From contig NC_135505.1 in assembly GCF_052857255.1 (NCBI RefSeq), positions 141,458,343-141,522,342 of the forward strand: 64,000 nt of DNA, read 5' to 3'. This stretch comes from Amblyomma americanum. Taxonomy: Eukaryota; Arthropoda; Arachnida; Ixodida; Ixodidae. The translations under genes were made by a program, and so were the position numbers. Shown one piece after another: positions 48,295 to 58,540 of this stretch (the first letter of the stretch is position 1; each line of letters opens with the position of its first letter). The notes below the pieces were generated by a model, which was not told the DNA's origin, ran no database searches, and saw nothing but the letters and a program-made list of their open reading frames with translations.

Positions 48295-51200
48295 GTAAGC
48301 GGATGGTTTGGCGTTGTTTTGAGACGTTATATATACTTATGGTCACTACGTGCATGGCGCCGCGAGCTTGATCCACAGGTACAACTCCGCGTACAGCTCT
48401 GAAGAATGGTGTTTGGTTACTGCTTTTGGCGCCTGCTTTGTTCGCTGTGCCGCGGCGCAGCGCGTTGGAACAGAAAGCTCCCTCGCTCACCTATGGGCCA
48501 ACTTTCGCCTTAAAAATCATGAAGGCCGGGGAGCTGGCGATTTGGAAAAGGAAGTGGCTACATGGTTGGCAGCTGGCCGGAAGAATCGCCCGAAAAACAG
48601 AATGCTGGCAGTGTCGTTTTATAGGCTCGCTGTAGTCACGTGACGTGCACAACTCCGCTCGAGTAGGAATATTTTTGTTTTTGTATTTATAAGTAGAAAA
48701 ATAAAACAGGACAGATGAGCATTTGTTTCCCCTGGGAGTGTGTCACCTTTGGGCATCATTCTAAGATTCTTTGGCTTAGGTTTGATTGTCGGCTGCCGAA
48801 AGCATTTTATGCAGGGCATTTAGCCGGCAAAACAACTTGAAGAAGAGAAATTCGGCAGCGTCGTTTCATTGGCTGTGTTGCCGTGATGTGACCGGAATCA
48901 GCCAATAGGGACAAATTGCCGGCGAAGTTCCCCGCAGTCTATTTTGCCGGCTGCCGGCAGAGTACTCTCCTCGTTTCGAAAATATGTGCATTCTATTATT
49001 ATACGTTTCTCTGTTGTGCCTAGCCGTTCTCGTGTTAACATTCATGAGGCGGGCTTTGAGGCTGGGCATTGAAACCTTTTCATCAATGGCTAGAACAGGT
49101 ATGAGCAGTTTGACACAAGAAGACCATATATGACAGTTCTAGGAATTGTTAGTTTTTCTTTACATATGAGTTCCTGTGTACTGAAAGATGTCTTGGCGTA
49201 CTCTAGGTTGCACCATCCCCTGCTTGTCTCAATGAGTTCCCATCACTCTTGAGTAACGCTTCGGCACGATAGCTTCTGTCCCATCAGAAGCGATAAGATC
49301 CCAGCAATAACCCCTTCTCTGGCACTAGAGGTCAAGTGAGGGTGTTTGTATCTATAACTTTAAACCTATGGGGCAGAAACGTGAGGGCTAACGAAAAGCA
49401 ACGCATCGAGCTACAGAAAGAAAAATGATAGGTGTAACATTAGAGACCTGAACCGGGTCGAGTGGGTGAGGGAACAAACACGTGTTAATGACATCCTAGT
49501 CGAAATCATGAGAAATGGGCTTGGGCACGGCATGTAATGCGAAGGCAAGATAACCGCTGGTCCTTAAGGGTAACGGAGTGGATTCCAAGAGAAGGCAAGA
49601 GTAGCAGGGGGCGGCAGAAGGTTAGGTGGGCGGATGAGAATAAGAAGATTTGCGGGGATAGGGTGGGCGCAGCTGGCAAAGGACAGGGTTAATTGGAGAG
49701 ACATGGGAGAGGCCTTTGTGCTGCAGTGGGCGCAGTCAGGCTTTTGGTGAGGGTGATCTGAATATAATCTTTACGGCGCACGAGGGGAAACTGGAATTCC
49801 CGCATGGTCCAAGCACATGGGCTCAAGTGTCCCTCTTGAACTCAGGCTGCTAAAGATGCTTAGCGCCTACACCTCTTTACCTGGTGCGTGTTTGCGCAGT
49901 CCACATCAAACAATACCAAGTTTGCAGCCATGCAGTATCTGGTCGTGTTTCCTGCCTTCCGGCACCTTTGCAGTCATGAGTGGATGTAGGCTCTGGAGGC
50001 AAATAAAACAAACTATCCAGGCCTTGCGTGATCTACATAAAGGCCACAAAATACTTAGCCAGATAGAGATAGCAGAAGGGTGACTCTGCAGCGATTTTCT
50101 CAGCATTAGCCTTGGGTAAGCAAATTACGACGATATACATTTAGCAGCACAAGCAGTGTTCACCGGAAACTGCAACAGCCCGTCGACCAGAGAACGCTCC
50201 AGTTGCTTTCCAGAAAATCTTGGCTCTTCCAGATTAACGCTCTTTCCAGTTAGTCGATGCGGAGCGAGCGGCAGTTGAGTGCTCCAGTGAGTCATGCGGC
50301 AGTTGTTCGTCCCCGATTACAGTGAACCCTTGGACGTGGGTCTCTCGATGACGACCACGCATACTTGACTGCAAAGTTGTCAGCTGAAGTCCAATCGCGC
50401 AAGCACAAGGGGAACGTGAGCTCCCATGAGCGTTGCATTCCCAGTGTGTGGCTATAGGATAGGAAAGCGATGAGAAGACCACAGGATTGGCATCAACGTG
50501 GCCGCCATCACAGCCGCATGCAGCTACGAGTGCACAATGAAAAATGAGCCAAAGGAAATGTTATAAGCATTCAGCGGTGTAGATCAGATCAAGAGCCCCC
50601 ATTTAGGTCACTTAATAGCGATGCAATCGGACTATATTTGTTTCCATTTCGAGTTCGCTTTGGGGCAAGGGCACGCAAAGAATATTTAAAGCACGGCAAC
50701 ATCCTCGTTCACATTTTGGTGCAGACGGCACTGTTAGTGCAGAGAACGTTGCAGGGGCTTCTTAATGCAAGAGCGTTATACTTGCGGACAACTTTTTGTG
50801 GCTATGCGGCCAAGGCTGGCCAGGAAAGAGGAGACGCGCCTTTGTCCCCTTGGCATGGCGAGCGAGTTCGGGCTAAGGGTGCGGTGGGATGCAGGGGGAG
50901 ACGGTGCGGGCTCGCTAAAGCTGAGATAGGCCACTCGTCACGAAAATAGGACAATGCGACGCCAACTTTCCTTTCCTGCCTAGTTGGCTGCATAGGCTCA
51001 CAGAATAGTGCGGTAGTACAGAGGTCTCCTTCGCGAGAAACGACCAAGGCAGGTGGCGCTGAAATTATTTGAAATTGAGTGCAAATTCAGCGCAGTTGCC
51101 GCCTGTTCACGAGAGCGTTGGCACATCAGCTCATTGGTCGAAAAACAGACAGACTCCCGAATTGTCATCTTGCAAAAATGAGCCTTACGGGAGCTCTGGA

Positions 51201-54200
51201 CAACCCACCTGGGTCTGAAAAGTCCCACCGGTGGCTGTGTGTGAAACAGCCACCTGCCGGGCCAGTGGAGCATCGTTTAACCGCTGCACCACTGCTGCAG
51301 TATTGGTATGCGGACTCCCCGCAATCTATGTATCTATGAAACAGAATGAGTAAATGAGCGGGAGGTATTTCTTATGCTTTAGCATTCTAATGCTAACGCA
51401 TTCTATTACTAATGATAGGTTGAGAGTCGTCCAAGTTGCTTTCCTTTGTTCAATACAAAAAAGTGCAATGTGAAAAACGTGGTACCACAACAGGCACAGG
51501 GCCACTGTCTTGTGAGAGAAACATTAGACTTTTTCGAACGCTTTCCGGTATGTCCTCTGGCTTCCTTGATGCGATTTAGATTACAAACGCCGGGCCACCA
51601 TGCGCGCCGAATTTATCATGTCTGGTGAGCAGGTAGTCTGGAGGCGTTCGCGGACACAAAGCGCTCAAATTAAATTTCAATTATCTGTGTATTAATTTCC
51701 CCTTAGTCGGCTGTCCAAAACAGTTTTGAGCATTGACAGAGAAAAGCCATCAATACCGCGATTGAGCAAGGTTCTTTAGAAGAAGCTGCAGATTGAAATG
51801 GTCACGCTTCTATTTCTTTTTAAGTTTTACACTTTGTGGGTTTCTCAGTAGGCACAGGCCACTACCCACCGCGGGTTCGAGCTTCGCGCGAGCCAAGGGC
51901 CCCGATCAGCCGTCACCACACGCACCCTGGGGCACCGCTGCGGCGGCGTTCAACCTCTGAAGAGAGGAGAGCGGCTCGCCGCAAGAAACAGGCCTCCAAG
52001 TTCACAAAGGAGACGTTTATTGACGCCGTCCTCCAGCGGTACACACACACACTCAACAGTCACCCCGTCCCGGGGCGCGCTCAGAGCAAGGCTCCGGTGC
52101 GCGCTCGGGGCAACAAGAGAAATGCGCGCCGCTAGCACGCCGCTGCAGGAGATTGTCCCCGCGGCAGTGCTGTGATCTCTCTCGTGTCGGCCGATGGGCC
52201 GTTTGCGAGAGAGAGTGGGCAGTCAACGCAAGGTGCGCCTGTCAGAGGTCGTTGGACCCCTGGACAGGCTCGAGCCGCGGTGGATCGAGGACCCACGCAG
52301 GCGAGCTCGAGTATGAACTGGTCCGAACGGCAAAGGCCGGCCCGGACGAACAGTAACGTACGCACCTTACGCTGTCTCGGAGGGGTCTCCTCTCTCCGGG
52401 CCCCGCTCGGAAGGTCGCGCGACCACCCCAAACGGGTCCCGAATTCCCGCCAAAAGTCACCAATGGCAAAGGCCCTTGGGAAGCCGGGGGCGGAGCTGCG
52501 GCCGAATGACAGCGATTAACCACCAGCCGTCTCTCCGCCGCCCGAGGCGGGAGAAAGGGAAAGAGAGCGACGCGGGATGCCGCGCAGACGCCACGGCGGG
52601 AATCTAGCAGGCTTCCCACAACTTCTTTGCTCGTTTCCGAATATATTTTTCGTGGTGTGCGACTTGCTTCAGTGCATGTGCATTTTGGACTTTTACACAA
52701 GCACAGTCGTAGCCTCTGTGAAATCCGCCCATTGCAACGCCGCTTCCCCCCTAGTAGCAAAATACTGCTGGACCAAAAAGGGCAAATTTGAAAATATGTC
52801 CCCTGCTGCACCGCCTACATAATCCGCATTAAGAATGGCAAGCAAGCAGACGCAGATATTCTTAAGCCTTCCTGATCGGACGATTCAATACCTGGAATAA
52901 ATTTCTTCAACAGGTCTCCTTGTAACAGTGTAAGTGGTGGGAAGCTATCTTATTTTTTTTATCTTAAAAATACTGCAAGCATACCGTTACGAAGGTTAAT
53001 AGAATCAATATACAGCAAAAAGAAGAAGAAAAAGTACATAATTCAGTAGCATATTGATAGTTGCAATGAGAAAGGAAATTACAGTTCAACATATCACACG
53101 TCATTTGCTGGGCGATAAAAATGGTGAGTTGTTCGTTAGTGCGTTCTAGTCTGATAACGTGCGTGGGAAAAATGAGAATCATTACGTGTTTGTTCGTGCA
53201 AAATACAGGAGACATGATGAGATAGTGTTTGTGACGGGAGGCCTCTTGACGAATCTTTATTGAGATAGTTTTCGAGATTAATACCAAGTTTGAAAAAAAA
53301 TGTAAGGATTAAAATTTTTCTTCATTCTTCTCTATTATAAAAGAGCGGCGGATTTCACGGCCCTGCCACTTGGCAATAACGTTCGCATGAAAATGTTTCG
53401 CAGGAACACCCGGACGCCAACAGGTCGACGGTGCCCTGCCGCGGATGGGACTACGACATCGCAAACAGAGCCGACAGCCTTACCAGCCGGTTCGACCTCG
53501 TGTGCGATCGCCTGTACCTGTACAAAGTGCGCACTATCGTCGCCCTCATCGTGCCCGGCCTGATCTCGCCTCTTTTCGGCTTCGCCTCCGACAACTTGGG
53601 CAGGAGACCCGTCATGCTGCTGGCGTCGTTCGTCCTCCTGGCGGGCGCCGTCGGCAGCAGCGTCACGCAGACCATCACTTTCGACGTCTTCACCCGTGTC
53701 GTGATCTTCGTGGGATTCAACGGCGCTTTCCTCCTGACTTTCATACTCTTGTACGAGGTGACCGGAAACGCGCGGAGGCCGCTGTTCACACTTACAGACA
53801 CGGCAGTGGGCGGAGCCTTGGTTCCCCAGATCGCGGACGCCATTTCCCTGCTGGAGCCCCGCTGGGCGCTGGCCCAGGCATTTCTTCTCGTTCCCACGAC
53901 GATGCTCGCGTTTTTCTGCTGCCTGCTGGGAGAGTCTCCCGCGTGGCTTATTGCCGTAAGGGACGTTGGGAGAGCGGAGGGGGTCGTCCTCGATGCAGCG
54001 AGGGTCAATGGCGTGGACGCTACCAAGGCCAGTGCCACGTTCCGGTCGGTCCGGAGGCAGCTCAGGAAGATTGACCGGACGCCGCAGACAACGGGCGCGA
54101 TCGCTGTGGCTGCGGAGGGCTTGTTGGAGACCGCGAAGATGCGTCGACGTGCAGCCTCCATGTTCTTCGCAAGGTTCACCCTCAGCGTTGTCTACTACAC

Positions 54201-54804
54201 GGTCGTCGGGGCAGATCGTTCTCAGGGCCACTACTGGGAATTGGCGGCGACCTTTCTGTTGGCCGTCTGCTACCCGGCCGTCTGCTGGTCCATGGTCAGA
54301 CACGGCCTCCGTGAAACACTCTCCGCCCTTCTGGTCATGGTGTGCGTCTGCTCCGTCGCCGAGGCGCTTTTCCGGGGCCCCGGCTTTCAGGACTCCTTCG
54401 TTGACGCCGCAACGAAGGCTGTCTTGTCCGGGACCATGAGCGTGGTGTACTGCTACTCGGCGGAGATCTTCCCCCCGCGGATTCGCGGCGCCGGCGTGGG
54501 GTTGTGCCTGCTATGCAATGCCGGGGGTTCGGTCCTGGGAATAACCCTCGTCGCGCTTAATGGCCGGAAGGGTGGCATTGTGTTGTCTACGGTCTCGGCG
54601 GCGATGGCCGCCCTGAGCGTCTGGGCCGTCCAGTGGCTGCCCGACGTCTACGTAAAAATACCAGAACCGAGAACATCGGAGACCGCCATGAGCGATGAGC
54701 AGCGAAAGGAAGCCCTCAAGAAGTCGCTGACGCCCATGGACAGTCAAATAGGACGCAAGCGGCGCAAGAAGAGCCGGAAATCGTCACGAAAATCCCCGAC
54801 ATAG
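47890..54804 (+). CDS. SLC22-type organic ion transporter (MFS)
   Basis: Two coding exons, 47890-48294 and 53404-54804, joined in phase 0 (601 residues). Plasma-membrane uniporter or exchanger of organic cations/anions or carnitine by family; the substrate cannot be read from sequence. Residues 1-60 are a Ser/Thr/Pro-rich cytosolic tail. TM1 is near 67-88. The large extracellular loop (91-170) has Cys at 97, 127, 147 and 169 and sequons NMS and NRS, as usual for SLC22. SDNLGRRPVML (197-207) is the MFS loop 2-3 signature. GESPAWL closes the first half, and YSAEIFPPRIRGAGVG is the second-half signature. A Lys/Arg/Ser-rich C-terminus follows. The ATG at 47890 (GCCATGG) has better context than an in-frame ATG at 47851, which would add 13 residues; an in-frame stop precedes both. 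Length slightly exceeds the usual 520-570. Confidence 0.85.
49360..49745 (+). mobile_element. RTE-type LINE 3' fragment in SLC22-like intron
   Basis: Reads YGAETWALTKSN at the start and, after frameshifts, FAGIGWAQLAKDRVNWRDMG with EAFVLQWAQSG, the typical C-terminal stretch of RTE reverse transcriptases. It is the longest RTE remnant in the window. Confidence 0.75.
51835..52620 (-). mobile_element. Solo LTR (786 bp) with 4-bp target duplication
   Basis: Ends TGTGGG...CCCACA (TG/CA with 6-bp inverted termini), flanked by ACTT at 51831-51834 and at 52621-52624. On the minus strand an AATAAA lies at 52016-52021, about 180 bp before the 3' end. GC-rich, without ORFs of retroviral type. The internal region is absent, as after LTR-LTR recombination. 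Probably Gypsy-type by target size; this is inference. Confidence 0.8.
53404..54804 (+). CDS. SLC22-like exon 2
   Basis: 466 codons and TAG, from EHPDANRSTVPCRGWDYD to the basic tail. TTCGCAG acceptor. All remaining membrane spans are in this one exon. Its high GC produces a 322-codon open frame on the opposite strand, which is a shadow. Confidence 0.85.
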   Translation, partial: EHPDANRSTVPCRGWDYDIANRADSLTSRFDLVCDRLYLYKVRTIVALIVPGLISPLFGFASDNLGRRPVMLLASFVLLAGAVGSSVTQTITFDVFTRVVIFVGFNGAFLLTFILLYEVTGNARRPLFTLTDTAVGGALVPQIADAISLLEPRWALAQAFLLVPTTMLAFFCCLLGESPAWLIAVRDVGRAEGVVLDAARVNGVDATKASATFRSVRRQLRKIDRTPQTTGAIAVAAEGLLETAKMRRRAASMFFARFTLSVVYYTVVGADRSQGHYWELAATFLLAVCYPAVCWSMVRHGLRETLSALLVMVCVCSVAEALFRGPGFQDSFVDAATKAVLSGTMSVVYCYSAEIFPPRIRGAGVGLCLLCNAGGSVLGITLVALNGRKGGIVLSTVSAAMAALSVWAVQWLPDVYVKIPEPRTSETAMSDEQRKEALKKSLTPMDSQIGRKRRKKSRKSSRKSPT

Positions 54805-57564
54805 TGGCCTATGTGCAGATCTTAATGCGTGTCGTTTTGACCGGACATTGGACCGCAACTACACGCACAGACACACCAGTTCTTCGTGCTTGACATATTA
54901 GAGCGAGTTGAGTTTGTAAGATTATTTTTTGATTGATTTTTTTATTACTTTTTGATATTTTGAGGTCGTGAAAATGAGTCTTACTTTCTCAAAACATCTA
55001 TTTGACTTTTGAAGGCGCTCGTAACACTGAACATAACCCTGCGAGCGATCACTTCTACCTCATTCCCGATGGATGAAGTGGACCCAAAGATATTTTTATG
55101 TAGCGTCAACAGTGTTCACGGAGTGTTTGTGCTGTTCGATACTGAAAGCACCGCAATCTCTAGCCCGAACATTTATTTTATCGTTCTGATTGGTTCGGAC
55201 GCATGGCAATCTCTAGCGCAAACATTTATTTTATTCTTTTTATTGGTTTCTCGATGTGTTAAGCGTTTCCTCACAACGTATGTTCTACAGTGACGTGAAG
55301 ATCGCCCAGGCAGTGCGACCGCTTTGAGTACTTTATTATTGCACCTGAACGTTATCATTCTCAACATCTTCAACGGTCAGTGTTGAAGTCTCTTACCACA
55401 TTTCCGTATCACTTTTTTCAGTGTGCCGTGTTCATCTACAAAAAATGCTCGTCCTATTTTGGTAAAGCAGCATCGCCTCTTTCTCGCTTATTTCGGTGTT
55501 TTTTTTACTTTGTTGTTGCGTCATTGCTTTAATGTTCATTTAAATGCACTGACTGACCATTGTTGGAATCTGATCACGACTGCTATCGCGTAAGGTACCA
55601 CCATGGAAATTTAAGGTTTTAAAGGTTTGTTTCTAAGCCACTTGCCCCTCCCCCCCACCCCCCCGTTTTTGAAAGACAAATACAATCAAGTAGAAGTGTT
55701 ATCTTTGACTAGCAGCAATAAGTATCTATGCATAGCGAGGAAAGAACGCGAGGAAGTTTATTTTTCTGCCATGATTGTGTCCAAAATCATGTTCTAAAAA
55801 ACCGCCCACTGAGCTGATCAGTGCTTCGATGCAAAATTACCGCGGCACTCCTAGACCACGTTCATGCCTGTCAATTCTGGACAAAAGCATTTTTTAGGGA
55901 GGAAACGTTATGATAGCATTTTTTTCATATAATGCAATATTTCACTATAACGATCAATATATCCGTACATAACCCGACGGCAGTCTTGCATTTTTTTTCT
56001 ATTAACGTTTTTGCTTTCAAAAGTGTCCCCCATTGGTTTTCTAAGGCAGTGTTCACTGTTCGATGCGATCGATGGAAACGCTTTAAACTAAATATTTATC
56101 TGCATATCAGCAGGATCTTACATTTTTTTTCAATTTTCTAAATTTTCAAAATTTTTGCACGAGAATGTTGGGCATTCATCGCATGAACGGAGTCACAGGT
56201 AGTATACGTGTGGGCATGCAGCTGTGTTTCGGGTACCGAGGTCCTGTTTCGGCAGCAGTAGTTAATCCTAAAGCTCCATCCCCAGCATTGTAAAATATGC
56301 CTGGTCACAAACGTAACCGTAACGTTTCGGAGAGAATCGCGGCTGCGGTGGCTCGACCGAGCCACTATATCGTGGCCCAGCCAAGATTCCACCGCATAAT
56401 CCACTTTTTGGACTCGACACTCAGCCAAGCACAATACGAAACCTCGTCTTCCCAGCATGCTCTCAAGAATGAAACGCTCTTTAAACCTCGCATGCACAGA
56501 CGGTGGCGCCACTTTTCTCCAGAGGGATTTTTGAGAAACTCTATACACTTACTGCCGGTGGGATGCGAACGATAGTTACTTTTACGGCGTAAGGGCAGCC
56601 GTGGCTAAAGAGCTATATGGCACAAGCTATTAAACCGAGAGGTTTGAGGCCAACGGAAAATGCGGCGTCCCGTCGGCGTCATCCAGCGTTGTTCTGTCAC
56701 GAAACTCCGCATTGGTCGAAAAGATTTGACGTCGTACGCGGTGGGGCGCAATTGAAAATTGAATAAAACATCGCAGAAATTACGATTACAAGGTCGCAAC
56801 ATGACTCAAACGTCACTACGGCATGCCTATAAAGTAATTGAACTGCGCTGAAAAGATTGGAGTAATGGGTGAGGAATCGCAACGCTGGTCCTTAGCTTGA
56901 GTGTCAGACACGCTACCTCTGTAGGTCATGCAGACACGTTAGTACGGCTTGGTTCAAGCGACGTTATATATGCATGTCATTAATGCTATCGCGTCATACC
57001 CTTAAAGGCGGAGCCTAAGTGCTCCTCCAACTTTTCTAGACCAGATTGGGTCAAATACCCATTTTCCTGGCATTTCGCCCCACAGTAGCCGAGCAAAAGG
57101 CCAAAGGAAACCTTGTACCTACCGTGCTTCCGGTGGGTGCCTGGCAGCCCTAGTGATTGAGCCCCGTAACTCCCGCATAAGTGTTTGGGATGTAAGGTCC
57201 CCCCAGCCAGTTGTTCTTAGGGACAAATGCGCCACATACTAGAGGAACACGCACAATACAAGTTCCGTTGTTTGCGGTCTTTAAACCAAGGGAATACGCC
57301 GACTCCATTTTCGTGGATTTACTCTTTCTGTAGAAACATCACAGCCAGCCTTATTGAGTAAAGTCACCAGGAACTGTCAAGAGTTCACAATTTAGACACT
57401 TCTTGCGCTGAAGTTGCAGTTTTGCAAGAACAAAAACCCTCTTAAATGCGGCACTCACTGTCACAAGATGGCTACCCCATTGAGGAATGGGAGCGTGACA
57501 TAAACCATTGCACTGCCTTATGAAACTGCAGTGTTGTTTGGCCTAGAAGACGAGGCAGGAAAAG
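54805..57564. other. Intergenic region between SLC22-like and LRR genes
   Basis: Mostly AT-rich unique sequence. It contains a duplicated 45-50 bp segment (CAATCTCTAGC...AACATTTATTTTAT, 55150-55250) and a family C SINE split in two (56575-57190). An ORF on the minus strand at 56138-56548 is not recognisable. No poly(A) signal was found close after the SLC22-like stop. Confidence 0.55.
56575..57190 (-). mobile_element. Family C SINE split by about 400 bp
   Basis: The left part (56575-56635: TTTTACGGCGTAAGGGC, GGCTAAAGAGC, TATGGCACAAG) and right part (57045-57190: ACCCATTTTCCTGGCATTTC, CCGGTGGGTGCCTGGCAG, GATTGAGCCCCGTAACTCCC) are the two halves of the family C consensus seen at 24842-25089. 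Unrelated DNA lies between them. Confidence 0.55.
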
Positions 57565-58540
57565 TTAGCTTAGCACGTCAACTACCTTCAAGTGACGAGC
57601 AATGGCACGCCAGCAGTCAGCGTCGAGCTCATCGCACTGAGTACCATTGTCCGCAGGGTAGCACTCTACGGAGCGCTGGACAATTCGAGTGATCACAAAG
57701 TAGTTGTCCAGCAGGAAGTTCTGCGCTGAGGCAATGGCCAGCAGTGCCTCGCGCTCCGATTTCCCAGAAGTCTTCATCACGTGTTCGACGAGACAAGCTT
57801 TCCCGAAGAAGAGCTGGAAAGCCTGCGCGGCCACCCTGTCCTCGCCGTGCAAGAGAACGAAATCCGTAGCCCGATTCAAGGCAGCCCTGTTTCTGCTCAG
57901 CGTCTCAAAAATTTGGTAGCAAGTGCGGCTGAATTTATACCCGGCCGCTCCGCCGAACTCCAAGATGACTGGGTTCATCACCAATCCATGGGACATCACC
58001 TCCGCGAACGCACCGGGAGCCAGCACTTCATCGAACTGCCCCAGCTCCATCGGTATGACGGACAGCCGGAACGTGGTGATTGTTCTGTTGCGGGCGAAGA
58101 AATATGAAAGCGCTGTGACCGTTTCCATTTGCATTGCGCCGCTTGAAATCCCCAGCTCGTGTATGCTGTTGTTAACATCCAGGGCATCCAGGAGCCCCTG
58201 GACAAACCGGCCTCTGTCGCTGTGCATGTTGACGTACATTCGCCTGATGGATCGGTTGGCGCTCAGCATTTGGGCCAGAGCTGCTATCTTTTTATCCCCC
58301 GGATCTTCATTGATAGAAATGCCCAGCATCTCCACCCTGCAGCAGGACGACGCTAGGGCATTGCACAGAAGCTGGATGTTCGAATCAGAGGCGCTGCAGA
58401 TGGGAATCTGGTCAAGCTCTTGAGGGCATGACACGGGGCAGGGCAGGAGAGCAGACAACACTGGAAGGTCCGGCTCCGTCAGCGGCAGCAGCACTCGTCT
58501 GTAGCCGTCGCGGTGGGCCAGCATCTCAGCCAACGCCATT
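57565..58540 (-). CDS. LRR protein exon 2 and stop
   Basis: Starts at a TCTTTTCAG acceptor, restoring the frame from exon 1 and continuing the LRR pattern without interruption. Ends ...HLKVVDVLS and a stop at 57565-57567. Confidence 0.72.

Noticed and set aside
53335..54303. 322-codon open frame on the minus strand
   Set aside because: Antisense shadow of the GC-rich SLC22-like exon 2; its sequence is low-complexity charged residues without domain logic.
56138..56548. 136-codon minus-strand ORF
   Set aside because: No domain recognised, and the opposite strand is open too; left as unassigned rather than called a gene.
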